From NCBI RefSeq assembly GCF_004681975.1, contig NZ_SMLK01000001.1, forward strand, positions 930,001 through 994,000: a stretch of DNA of 64,000 nt, read 5' to 3'. A program made the translations under genes and the position numbers. Below the pieces are notes generated by a model. The model saw nothing but the letters and a program-made list of their open reading frames with translations. It was not told the DNA's origin and did no database searches. This document shows, piece by piece, positions 18,235 through 28,190 of the stretch (position 1 is the first letter of the stretch; the number at the start of each line of letters is the position of its first letter). This DNA is from Ramlibacter humi (GTDB lineage: Bacteria; Pseudomonadota; Gammaproteobacteria; Burkholderiales; Burkholderiaceae_C).

Positions 18235-19926
18235 TTAAACCCGCTTCCAGTCGAAGCGGGCCTTCTTGCCGGTGCCGAACAGCTTCAGCGCGCCGTCTTC
18301 GCCCACGGCGTTGGGGCGGATGAAGATCCAGTTCTGCCAGGCGGACAGGCGGCCGAAGACACGGGTTTCCATGGTCTCGGCGCCGGGGAAGCGCAGCGAC
18401 GCTTCCATGCCGGTCAGCGCGTCGGGCGACAGCGAGGCGCGCTCTTCCAGCATCAGCCGGATCTCGTCGTCCCAGTCGATGTCGTCGGGCGTCAGCGTCA
18501 CCAGGCCCAGGCCCAGCGCCTGGTCGGCGCGCAGCGGGCTGCCTTGCAGCGACTGCAGCTGCGCGATCGTGCCTTCGTCGCCGTAGAAGCGCGTCTGCAG
18601 GCGGGTCTGGCCGTTCACTTCGGGGTAGCGGCCGAAGTTGGCAGCGGACAGGTGCAGCGAAGGCGCGGCGTCGGGCGCATCCGGCAGGTCCAGCATGTAG
18701 GTGCGATCGGCGGCCAGCGCCAGTTCGAGGAAGGTGCCGGCGAAGCACGAGCCCTGGTCCACCAGCGCGATGAGCGAGCGGCTGGTGACGTCCAGGCGCG
18801 CCAGCGTGCGGCGCAGCAGGCCCAGCGTCTCGCGCACCAGCCAGTGCGACTTCTGCGCTTCCAGCACCTCGTCGGCCTGCAGCACCAGGCGCGCGTCGCC
18901 GCGCGTCTTCAGCACCCAGGTGCCGATCTCCAGCTCGTTGGCGCGCAGGTTCAGGATGGCGTCATCGAGTTCGCGGGCCAGCTTCAGCGGCCACCAGTTG
19001 GCGCCCGCGGCGGCGATGGTATCCGGCCTGGCTTCGATGGCGGCCGCGGGCGCGCTGACGGTCAGCGTGGCGATGCGCGCATCGCGGTCGATCTGCACGT
19101 CCACCGTCGAGTAGTGGTAGCCCGCGTCGTCGATCTTCGCGCCCAGCGGCGTCAGCTCGATGCCCTTCTCCGGGCCGTTGCGGGTGGACTGCTTCTTCAG
19201 CGCTTCGACCTCGTGCGCCACCAGCTGCGGGAACTGCTGCGGCTTGGCATACGCGTCGATCAGCTTCCAGTCGCGGGCGCGGTCGGCGCGCACGCCTTCG
19301 CTGGTGGTGCAGAAGATGTCGGCCAGGTCGCGGCGCACCTTGCGCTTGTCGGTCACGCGCGTCAGGCCGCCGGTGCCGGGCAGCACGCCCAGCAGCGGCA
19401 CTTCCGGCAGGCTGACGGTGGACGAACGGTCATCCACCATCACGATGCGGTCGCACGCCAGCGCCAGTTCGTAGCCGCCGCCTGCGCACGCGCCGGTGAC
19501 GGCCGCGACGGACTTCAGGCCGTCGAAGCGCGAAGAGTCTTCCAGGCCGTTGCGGGTCTCGTTGGTGAACTTGCAGAAGTTCACCTTCCACGCGTGCGTG
19601 GACAGGCCCAGCATGTAGATGTTGGCGCCCGAGCACCAGATGCGGTCCTTGCCCGACTCGAACACAACCACCTTCACGCCGGGGTGCTCGAAGCGGATGC
19701 GGTTCACCGCGTCGTGCAGCTCGATGTCCACGCCCAGGTCGTACGAGTTGAGCTTGAGCTTGTAGCCGGGCTTGATGCCGCCGTCCTCGTCGATGTCCAG
19801 CTTCAGGCGCGCGACGTCGCCTTCCACGGTGAGCGTCCAGTGCTGGTACTTGGCCGGGTGCGTCTCGAAACGCACCAGCTCGCGCTCGCCCTGCTTGAAC
19901 AGCAGGGGTTCGGTCATGGCGTTCAT
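18235..19926 (-). CDS. boxC: 2,3-epoxybenzoyl-CoA dihydrolase BoxC
   Basis: A 563-residue enzyme of the enoyl-CoA hydratase (crotonase) superfamily. It opens the epoxide of 2,3-epoxybenzoyl-CoA with two waters to give 3,4-dehydroadipyl-CoA semialdehyde plus formate. The crotonase core is visible as SGANIYMLGLSTHAWKVNFC (CoA-binding/oxyanion strand) and VTGACAGGGYELALACDRIV followed by SLPEVPLLGVLPGTGGLTR. The second half is a diverged extension typical of BoxC. The start is ATG 19926, preceded by AAGGAG. The gap to boxR upstream is only 17 bases, so boxR, boxC and boxB are probably one transcript. Confidence 0.94.
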   Translation of the reverse strand: MNAMTEPLLFKQGERELVRFETHPAKYQHWTLTVEGDVARLKLDIDEDGGIKPGYKLKLNSYDLGVDIELHDAVNRIRFEHPGVKVVVFESGKDRIWCSGANIYMLGLSTHAWKVNFCKFTNETRNGLEDSSRFDGLKSVAAVTGACAGGGYELALACDRIVMVDDRSSTVSLPEVPLLGVLPGTGGLTRVTDKRKVRRDLADIFCTTSEGVRADRARDWKLIDAYAKPQQFPQLVAHEVEALKKQSTRNGPEKGIELTPLGAKIDDAGYHYSTVDVQIDRDARIATLTVSAPAAAIEARPDTIAAAGANWWPLKLARELDDAILNLRANELEIGTWVLKTRGDARLVLQADEVLEAQKSHWLVRETLGLLRRTLARLDVTSRSLIALVDQGSCFAGTFLELALAADRTYMLDLPDAPDAAPSLHLSAANFGRYPEVNGQTRLQTRFYGDEGTIAQLQSLQGSPLRADQALGLGLVTLTPDDIDWDDEIRLMLEERASLSPDALTGMEASLRFPGAETMETRVFGRLSAWQNWIFIRPNAVGEDGALKLFGTGKKARFDWKRV

Positions 19927-19943
19927 GCGGTCTCCTTGTGGGT

Positions 19944-20900
19944 TCAAGACCCAGTCCGTTCGGGCTGAGCCTGTCGAAGCCTTGCGCCCGGCCCTTCGAC
20001 AGGCTCAGGGCGAACGGGGGTGGGGGTTTGCGGAACGGCTCGTTCCAGGTCCTTGAGTGATTGCTTCACCGAGCGGTGGGCGGTGTCCACCACCGCGTCG
20101 GCGCGGGCGTACAGGGACTCGCGGCTGGCCAGGATGCGGCGCAGGTCGTCCAGCGCTTCGGCGGTGGCGCCACGGGTCGTGTCGAAGGGCCGCATGTCGC
20201 CCTGGGCGACGACGCGGCTCATGTGCTCCTCGGGGCTGGCCTTGAGCCAGACGCACCAGAAGTGGCTTTGCAGCAGGTCGAAGGTCTCGCGCTCGCTCAC
20301 GATGCTGCCGCCGGTGGTCATCACCACGCCATCGGCATGGTCCTCGGCGATGCGCAACAGCGCGCGGCGCTCGTAACGGCGGTAACCGGCCTGGCCGTGC
20401 AGCAGCTGGATCTCGTTCATGCTGGTGCCGGCCTCGCGCTCGATCTCGCGGTCGAGCTCGACGAAAGGCACGCCGCGGTCGGCGGCCAGCTGCTCGCCCA
20501 GCGTCGACTTGCCCGCGCCGCGCAGGCCGATCAGCGCCACGCGCTGCTCGCGCCCCTGCGCGTCACCCAGGCCGAAGGCGCCGGCCATCAAGGAATAAGC
20601 CTGGTCGAGCTGCGCTTCGTCCAGGCGGCCCAGCAGGTGGTGCACGCGCGCCAGCGCGGGGCGCGGCGCGTCCTGCAGCAGCTCGAGGATCGAGATGTTC
20701 AGCGCGCGAGCCACCGCTTCCAGCGAATTGATGGAGACGTTGCCTTTGCCTGTCTCCACGTCGGCGAGAAAGCGCTCGGACAGCCCCGAATCGGCGGCCA
20801 GCTGCTTGCGCGTCATGCCGCGCCGTGCACGCCAGGCGCGCACCCGCCCGCCCAGTTCGGAGAGGGTGGCTTTGGGGTCCGTATCGGCCATCGGCTGCAT
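19944..20900 (-). CDS. boxR: Benzoyl-CoA-responsive repressor BoxR (HTH plus shikimate-kinase-like domain)
   Basis: A 318-residue regulator of the BzdR/BoxR family. Residues 15-75 form an XRE-type helix-turn-helix (MTRKQLAADSGLSERFLADV). Residues 118-290 resemble shikimate kinase, with Walker A GLRGAGKST (125-133), FVELDREIEREAG and TTGGSIVSE; in this family that domain binds benzoyl-CoA rather than phosphorylating shikimate. It presumably represses the flanking divergent promoters until benzoyl-CoA accumulates. The C-terminal 23 residues or so (VRPEPVEGPGARLRQAQPER...) are translated from a family B repeat and are unlikely to be ancestral. The start could be ATG 20900 or ATG 20891; neither has a strong ribosome-binding site. 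Confidence 0.92.
   Translation of the reverse strand: MQPMADTDPKATLSELGGRVRAWRARRGMTRKQLAADSGLSERFLADVETGKGNVSINSLEAVARALNISILELLQDAPRPALARVHHLLGRLDEAQLDQAYSLMAGAFGLGDAQGREQRVALIGLRGAGKSTLGEQLAADRGVPFVELDREIEREAGTSMNEIQLLHGQAGYRRYERRALLRIAEDHADGVVMTTGGSIVSERETFDLLQSHFWCVWLKASPEEHMSRVVAQGDMRPFDTTRGATAEALDDLRRILASRESLYARADAVVDTAHRSVKQSLKDLERAVPQTPTPVRPEPVEGPGARLRQAQPERTGS
19956..20018. repeat. Palindromic element, family B (copy 1), inside the 3' end of boxR
   Basis: CCGTTCGGGCTGAGCCTGTC-GAAGC (19956-19980) is followed by its inverse GCCCTTCGACAGGCTCAGGG-CGAACGGG (19991-20018). Its left end lies 12 bases from the boxR stop codon, so nearly all of it is translated. Confidence 0.88.
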
Positions 20901-20926
20901 CTTCGGCTCAGGTTTCTGCGTTTCGT

Positions 20927-20974
20927 TTGACCTGCGTCAAGATTGCAATATACTTCCTCTCGATCGCATGTCAA
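20927..20974. promoter_or_regulatory. Overlapping divergent sigma-70 promoters of the box locus
   Basis: Rightward: TTGACC (20927-20932), 16 bases, TATACT (20949-20954), driving the flavodoxin-ligase-transport genes. Leftward on the minus strand: TTGACA (20969-20974), 16 bases, TATATT (20947-20952), driving boxR-boxC-boxB. The two -10 boxes share bases 20949-20952. A TGCA tetramer (20944-20947) abuts them and a second TGCA lies at about 20983. TGCA boxes are the known recognition core of BzdR/BoxR-type regulators, so a BoxR operator here is plausible. Confidence 0.7.
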
Positions 20975-21012
20975 GCAGTTTACTGCATGCGACTTGGAGA
21001 AGGACCCGGACC

Positions 21013-21483
21013 ATGAAGCTCAAGATCCTCGTCGGCACGATGACCAGCACCGCCGACTATGTCGCCCAGGCCATCCAGATGGACTGCGCCGACCTCGTGG
21101 AAGACATCGAGGTGCAGCTGATGGACGGGCTGGACATCAGCGCCTTCGACGAAGATGCACTTTATCTCATCTGCTCATCGACCTACGGTTCCGGCGACGT
21201 GCCGGACAACGCGCGCAACCTGTACGACTCGCTGGACACGCAACCGAAGTTCCTGGGCCACGTGCGCTACGGCGTCATCGCGCTGGGCGACCGCACCTAC
21301 CAGCAGACCTTCTGCTTCGGCGGCAAGAAGTTCGACGAGCGCCTGGAAGGCCTTGGCGCGCACCGCATCGGCGAGGTGTGGTGCCACGATGCCAGCGCCG
21401 GGACGATGCCCGAGGAAGAAGGCACGGCGTGGTGCCGGCAGTGGCTCACGCAGGCGCTGGCGGACGAAAAGACAGCGGCGTGA
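21013..21483 (+). CDS. MioC-like flavodoxin
   Basis: A 156-residue FMN-binding electron carrier. The phosphate-binding loop GTMTSTADYVAQAIQ is near residues 8-22. The isoalloxazine loops are SSTYGSGDVPDNARNL (55-70) and GVIALGDRTYQQTFCFGGKK (about 87-106), all typical of short-chain flavodoxins. GGAGAAGGA lies just upstream of ATG 21013. It is the first gene of the rightward box operon, 122 bases before the benzoate-CoA ligase. Because BoxA is absent here, a role in supplying electrons to BoxB or to another oxygenase is conceivable, but nothing in the sequence proves it. Confidence 0.85.
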   Translation: MKLKILVGTMTSTADYVAQAIQMDCADLVEDIEVQLMDGLDISAFDEDALYLICSSTYGSGDVPDNARNLYDSLDTQPKFLGHVRYGVIALGDRTYQQTFCFGGKKFDERLEGLGAHRIGEVWCHDASAGTMPEEEGTAWCRQWLTQALADEKTAA

Positions 21484-21490
21484 TGCCCGT

Positions 21491-21577
21491 GCCCGTTCGG
21501 GCTGAGCCTGTCGAAGCCTGTCCTGAGCTTGTCGAAGGGCCGGGGCGCAGCCCTTCGACAAGCTCAGGGCGAACGGG
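21491..21577. repeat. Palindromic element, family B (copy 2)
   Basis: Three units in alternating orientation (GTTCGGGCTGAGCCTGTCGA, CTGTCCTGAGCTTGTCGAAG, CCCTTCGACAAGCTCAGGGC-GAACGGG) fill the gap between the flavodoxin and ligase genes. The ligase ribosome-binding site lies just beyond it. Confidence 0.88.
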
Positions 21578-21605
21578 TTCCGCGCACAAGAATGGAGACA
21601 ACCAC

Positions 21606-23170
<1,565 letters not shown>

Positions 23171-23174
<4 letters not shown>

Positions 23175-23300
23175 CGAATGACCCCCCGCGCGCTGCGCGC
23201 GGCGGGATGACAAATGACAGATGGGAACGCGGATACCCGTCGCCTGCCATTCGTCATCCCGCCGCGCAGCGGCGAGTCGTTCGTCATCCGTCATTCGGGT
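23171..23300. repeat. Composite palindromic element between ligase and binding-protein genes
   Basis: A left arm with ATGACGAATGAC and CGCGCGGCGGGATGAC (about 23171-23211) is mirrored by GTCATCCCGCCGCGCAGCG and TCGTTCGTCATCCGTCATTC (about 23252-23297). Smaller GC stems lie inside. It begins at the stop codon of the ligase gene. It resembles family A in having GTCAT ends but has a different core. Confidence 0.75.
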
Positions 23301-23368
23301 AATTCATGGTGCGGCGCGAGAGGCGCTGCGGTACAAACCGGCGAACGTTCCACACTGGAGAAACAACA

Positions 23369-24556
23369 ATGACCACACGCCGTCTCGTCCTCACCCGCGG
23401 TGCCGCCGCCGTCGGCGCCGCGTCCGCCGGCCTGCTGCTGCCGCAGATCGTGCGCGCGCAGTCCAACAAGGTGCGCGTGGGCTTCATGCTGCCCTACACC
23501 GGCACCTTCGCGCAGCTGGGCGTCGCCATCGAGAACGGCGTGCGCATGGCCCTCAACGAGAAGGGCGGCAAGCTGGCCGGCCGCGAGATCGAGTGGTTCA
23601 AGGTGGACGACGAGTCCGAGCCTTCCAAGGGCGTGGAGAACGCCAACCGCCTGGTGCAGCGCGACAAGGTCGACGTGCTGATCGGCACGGTGCACTCGGG
23701 CGTGCAGATGGGCATCCAGCGCGTCGCGCGCGAAAGCGGCGTGCTCAACCTCATCCCCAACGCCGGCGTCCACGCCGCCACGCGCGGCCTGTGCGCGCCC
23801 AACGTGTTCCGCACCTCGTTCACCAACAGCCAGCCCACGCTGGCGCTGGGCAAACCCATGGTCGACAAGGGCCTGAAGAAGGCGGTGTGGATCACCTGGA
23901 AGTACGCCGCGGGCGACGAGGCTTTCGAAGGCTTCAAGGAAAGCTATACCAAGGCCGGCGGCACGATCGTCAAGGAACTGGGCCTGCCCTTCCCGAACGT
24001 GGAATTCCAGGCGCTGCTCACCGAGATCGCCTCGCTCAAGCCCGACGCCGTGGCCTGCTTCTTCGCCGGCGGCGGCGCGGCCAAGTTCATCCGCGACTAC
24101 GCCGCGGCGGGCCTGAAGGACAAGATCCCGCTGTGGGGCTCGGGCTTCCTCACCGAAGGCGTGCTGGACGCCGCGGGCCCGGCGGCCGAGGGCATCATGA
24201 CCACGATGCACTACAGCGATTCGCTGGACACGCCGCGCAACCAGAAATTCCGCCTCGAGTACGCCAAGAGCTTCCGCATGCAGCCCGACGTGTACGCGGT
24301 GCAAGGCTACGACACCGGCCTGCTGCTGGCGCAGGGCGCTGAGGCCGTCAAGGGCGACCTCGCCAACAAGCAGGCGCTGTACAAGGCCATGGAAGGCGCC
24401 ACCATCGACAGCCCGCGCGGCAAGTGGTCCATGAGCAAGTCGCACAACCCGGTGCAGGACATCTACCTGCGCCGCGTGGAAAAGGGCGAGAACAAGGTGA
24501 TCGGCGTGGCCGCCAAGCAGCTGGCCGACCCCGGCACCGGCTGCAAGATGGGCTGA
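23369..24556 (+). CDS. ABC transporter substrate-binding protein, branched-chain amino acid/aromatic acid type
   Basis: A 395-residue periplasmic binding protein of the LivJ/LivK class. Its N-terminus (TTRRLVLTRGAAAVGAASAG, then QIVRAQ) looks like a signal peptide with a twin-arginine-like RR pair, cleaved after VRA. The mature part has the family pattern VRVGFMLPYTGTFAQLG and IGTVHSGVQMGIQRV. Position just after benzoate-CoA ligase suggests it binds benzoate or a related aromatic acid, as in other box loci. Start ATG 23369 with GGAG 9 bases upstream. Tandem terminators follow, separating it from the permease and ATPase genes. Confidence 0.88.
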   Translation: MTTRRLVLTRGAAAVGAASAGLLLPQIVRAQSNKVRVGFMLPYTGTFAQLGVAIENGVRMALNEKGGKLAGREIEWFKVDDESEPSKGVENANRLVQRDKVDVLIGTVHSGVQMGIQRVARESGVLNLIPNAGVHAATRGLCAPNVFRTSFTNSQPTLALGKPMVDKGLKKAVWITWKYAAGDEAFEGFKESYTKAGGTIVKELGLPFPNVEFQALLTEIASLKPDAVACFFAGGGAAKFIRDYAAAGLKDKIPLWGSGFLTEGVLDAAGPAAEGIMTTMHYSDSLDTPRNQKFRLEYAKSFRMQPDVYAVQGYDTGLLLAQGAEAVKGDLANKQALYKAMEGATIDSPRGKWSMSKSHNPVQDIYLRRVEKGENKVIGVAAKQLADPGTGCKMG

Positions 24557-24583
24557 GCCCGGCACGCATCCTGCTCTCTTTAA

Positions 24584-24637
24584 CGGGAGGCTTCGGCCTC
24601 CCGTGCCCCCAGGAAGGGAGGCTTAGGCCTCCCTTTT
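24584..24637 (+). terminator. Tandem hairpins after the binding-protein gene
   Basis: CGGGAGGC-TTCG-GCCTCCCG (24584-24603) is followed by AAGGGAGGC-TTAG-GCCTCCCTT (24614-24635) and TTG. The loops are small and stable and the second stem ends in a T-run, so at least the second is a credible intrinsic terminator. It may make binding protein more abundant than the transporter core. Confidence 0.82.
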
Positions 24638-24659
24638 GTTTGACCGCCACAATCCACGG

Positions 24660-25277
24660 ATGACCCTCGCGACCTACCTCATCTACCTCGCCGCGGTGAC
24701 GCTGCTGATCGTGACGCCCGGTCCCACCATGCTGATGACCGTGACCAACGCGCTCAATCACGGGCCGGTGCGCGCGCTGTCGTCCGCAGCAGGCGCCCTG
24801 ACCGCCAGCGTGGGCGTGATGGCGCTGTCGGCGGCGGGCATGGGCGCGGTGCTGGCGGCGTCCGAGACGGCGTTCATGGTGCTGAAGGTGGTGGGCGCGG
24901 CTTACCTGGTCTACCTGGGCATCAGGACCTTCCGCAGCGGCGGCACGCTGAAGCTGGGCGCGCGCGCGGTGCGCGGCGGTTCGCTGTACGTGCAGGGCCT
25001 GCTGGTGGGCGCGAGCAATCCCAAGGCCATCCTGTTCTTCTCGGCCTTCTTCCCGCAGTTCATCGACCCCGCGCAGCCGGTGCTGCCGCAGTTCACGCTG
25101 CTGGCTGCCACCTTCGTGATCGGCGACTTCCTGATGCTGGTGGTGGCCGCGTTCGGCGTCGGCCGCATCGCGGGCTGGCTGAAGCAGACGCACGTGGTGC
25201 GCTGGATCAACCGCGTGTGTGGCGGGCTGTTCACGGTGATGGGCGGGTTGCTCCTTCTCTCGCGCCGAAACGCCTGA
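24660..25277 (+). CDS. LysE/RhtB family exporter
   Basis: A 205-residue inner-membrane protein with about six helices. It has the family's N-terminal TPGPTMLMTVTNALNHG motif, the AAYLVYLGIRTFRSGG segment and GLLVGASNPKAILFF. LysE/RhtB proteins export amino acids or related metabolites. Its stop overlaps the start of the livH-like permease gene (TGATG at 25275-25279), so it is translationally coupled to an importer. This is an odd pairing that may export a by-product or relieve overload. ATG 24660 has no strong ribosome-binding site. Confidence 0.88.
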   Translation: MTLATYLIYLAAVTLLIVTPGPTMLMTVTNALNHGPVRALSSAAGALTASVGVMALSAAGMGAVLAASETAFMVLKVVGAAYLVYLGIRTFRSGGTLKLGARAVRGGSLYVQGLLVGASNPKAILFFSAFFPQFIDPAQPVLPQFTLLAATFVIGDFLMLVVAAFGVGRIAGWLKQTHVVRWINRVCGGLFTVMGGLLLLSRRNA

Positions 25278-26140
25278 TGGATTTCTCCAACTTCCTGCTG
25301 CAGCTGCTCAACTCGGCGCAGTACGGGCTGCTGCTGTTCATGCTGGCCGCCGGCCTGACGCTGATCTTCGGCATCATGGGCGTGGTCAACCTGGCGCACG
25401 GCAGCTTCTACATGCTGGGCGCGTACGTCGCCTGGTACCTGTCGTCGCGGTTCGGCAGCCTCACGCTGGCCATCCTGGGCGGCGCGGTCATCGCGGTGGC
25501 TTTCGGCCTGCTGCTCGAAAAGCTGCTCTTCCGCCACTTCTACCGGCGCGACCACCTCGACCAGGTGCTGCTCACGTTCGGCCTGATCTACGTGTTCGAG
25601 GAGATGCGCTCCATCCTGTGGGGCGACGACGTGCACGGCGTGGACATCCCGGCGGCGCTGGGCGCTTCCATCCCGCTGACGGACAACCTGTCGTACCCGG
25701 TGTACCGCCTCTTCATGTCCGGCGTGTGCATCGCGCTGGCGCTGGGGCTGTACTTCCTCATCTCGAAGACGCGCCTGGGCATGAAGATCCGCGCGGGCGC
25801 CTTCAACCACGACATGACCGAGGCGCTGGGCATCAACATCAAGCGCATCCACGCCATCGTGTTCGCGCTGGGCGTGGGCCTGGCCACCATCGCCGGGATG
25901 ATCGCGGCGCCGGTCAGCAGCGTGTACCCGAACATGGGTTCGCAGGTGCTGATCATGTGCTTCGTGGTGGTGGTCATCGGCGGTATCGGCTCGGTGCGCG
26001 GCGCGCTGATCGCCGCGCTACTGGTCGGCGCCGTGGACACCTTCGGCAAGGTGCTGCTGCCGCAGGTGTCGGGGATGCTGGTGTATGTGTTGATGGCGGC
26101 GGTGCTGCTGTGGAAGCCGGAAGGGCTGTTCAAGCAATGA
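25277..26140 (+). CDS. Branched-chain-type ABC transporter permease, LivH family
   Basis: A 287-residue inner-membrane subunit with the LivH start pattern AAGLTLIFGIMGVVNLAHGS and the C-terminal FVVVVIGGIGSVRGALIAAL motif. About eight transmembrane helices are visible. With the livM-like, livG-like and livF-like genes it forms an importer. The context (ligase and binding protein upstream) points to uptake of benzoate or another aromatic acid. Length is normal for the family. Confidence 0.93.
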   Translation: MDFSNFLLQLLNSAQYGLLLFMLAAGLTLIFGIMGVVNLAHGSFYMLGAYVAWYLSSRFGSLTLAILGGAVIAVAFGLLLEKLLFRHFYRRDHLDQVLLTFGLIYVFEEMRSILWGDDVHGVDIPAALGASIPLTDNLSYPVYRLFMSGVCIALALGLYFLISKTRLGMKIRAGAFNHDMTEALGINIKRIHAIVFALGVGLATIAGMIAAPVSSVYPNMGSQVLIMCFVVVVIGGIGSVRGALIAALLVGAVDTFGKVLLPQVSGMLVYVLMAAVLLWKPEGLFKQ

Positions 26141-26150
26141 GCAAGGATTT

Positions 26151-26239
26151 CGTCATTCCCGCGAAGGCGGGAATCCATGGCTTTCACTCGACGGTCATGA
26201 ACACGGAAACCATGGATTCCCGCCTTCGCGGGAATGACG
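26151..26239. repeat. REP-like palindromic element, family A (copy 3)
   Basis: A perfect 30-bp inverted repeat (26151-26180 with 26210-26239) around 29 bases, containing CGTCATTCCCGCGAAGGCGG and its mirror. It lies in the gap between the livH-like and livM-like genes. Confidence 0.92.
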
Positions 26240-26273
26240 CGGTAGTGGGCGGGCATGGCGCCATGGGGAGCGA

Positions 26274-27294
26274 ATGAGCGCCACCAAGTCCCATCTCGAA
26301 GCCCTGCCCCGCAGCCTGCAGGTCGCACTGGCCCTCGGCTTCATCGCCCTGGCCGCCTTCCCCTTCGTGGGCAGCGACTTCTACGCGCAGATGGTCGCGC
26401 GCATGATGATCCTGGCCATCTTCGCCATGAGCCTGGACCTGCTGCAGGGTGTCACCGGCCTGGTGTCGCTGGGCCACGCGGCTTTCTTCGGCATCGGCGG
26501 CTACGCACTTTCGCTGGTGTCTTCGGACAGCGCCGCGGTCAGCCTGTGGTGGACGCTGCCATTCGCCGTGCTGGTCTCCGGGCTGTTCGCGCTGGTGATC
26601 GGCTTCTTCGTGGTGCGCACCCACGGCATCTACTTCATCATGGTGACGATGGCGTTCGCCCAGATGCTGTTCTACCTGGTGTTCGACAACAAGGAACTGA
26701 ACGTCTTCGGGCTGCTGCCGCTGAAGCTGGGCGGCTCGGACGGCCTCTACATCAACTTCAAGCCTGATGCCGGCTTCTTCGACCTCGAGAAGAAGCTCGT
26801 CTTCTATTACTTCACCCTTTTCTGCCTCGGCGCCACCTATCTGTTCCTGCGCCGCGTGCTGTGGAGCCCGTTCGGCCGCGTGCTCGCCGGCATCCGCGTC
26901 AACGAGCACCGCATGCGCGCCCTGGGCTACGGCACCTTCGGCTACAAGCTCACCGCGTTCACGCTGGCCGGCGCGCTGGCGGGCCTGGCGGGCTACCTGT
27001 GGGGCGCGCAGACCGGCTTCGTGAACCCCGAGCTGCTCGGTTTCCACATGAGCGCGCACGCCATCATGATGGTCATCCTGGGCGGCATGGGCAACTTCGC
27101 CGGCGCCATCGTCGGCGCCTTCGCCTTCGAGTGGCTGCTGGACGAATTCAAGGGCCTGCCCACCATCGGTGCGTTCAACGCCGGCAAGCACTGGCAGCTG
27201 TGGATGGGCCTGTTCATCGTCCTGGTGGTGGCCTTCGCGCCGCGCGGCTTGCTGGGCGTGGCCGAACGCCTGCTGCGCGGGAAGGGCAAGCGCG

Positions 27295-27302
<8 letters not shown>
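26274..27302 (+). CDS. Branched-chain-type ABC transporter permease, LivM family
   Basis: A 342-residue permease with the LivM signatures LLQGVTGLVSLGHAAFFGIG and MMVILGGMGNFAGAIVGAF and eight or more hydrophobic helices. It pairs with the LivH-type subunit to form the membrane channel. GGGGAG precedes ATG 26274. Its stop overlaps the start of the livG-like gene by 8 bases, giving tight coupling. Residues 150-180 form a periplasmic loop rich in charged residues. Confidence 0.93.
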
Positions 27303-28044
<742 letters not shown>

Positions 28045-28047
28045 ACA

Positions 28048-28172
28048 CGGACTCCCTTACGCAGAGCACGCGGAGGTTTCGCAGAGATCGCAGAGGAAAA
28101 CCTTTGAAGAATTTCCTTTGCCTTCTCCGCGTCCTCTGCGAAACCTCCGCGCACTCCGCGTAAGGGTGTCCG
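28048..28172. repeat. CGCAGAG-rich palindromic element, family C (copy 2)
   Basis: Left arm GGACTCCCTTACGCAGAGCA onward (28048-28100) and mirrored right arm ending CTCCGCGTAAGGGTGTCC (about 28121-28172). It fills the gap between the two ATPase genes. Confidence 0.88.
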
Positions 28173-28190
28173 CTTTCCGGACTTCAGGAC

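Noticed and set aside
20061-20930. Plus-strand open frame opposite boxR
   Set aside because: It is an antisense shadow with no domain. The minus strand encodes a complete HTH plus shikimate-kinase-like protein.
21484-21605. Upstream extension of the benzoate-CoA ligase
   Set aside because: The extra codons translate the family B repeat. ATG 21606 has a ribosome-binding site and gives the normal N-terminus.
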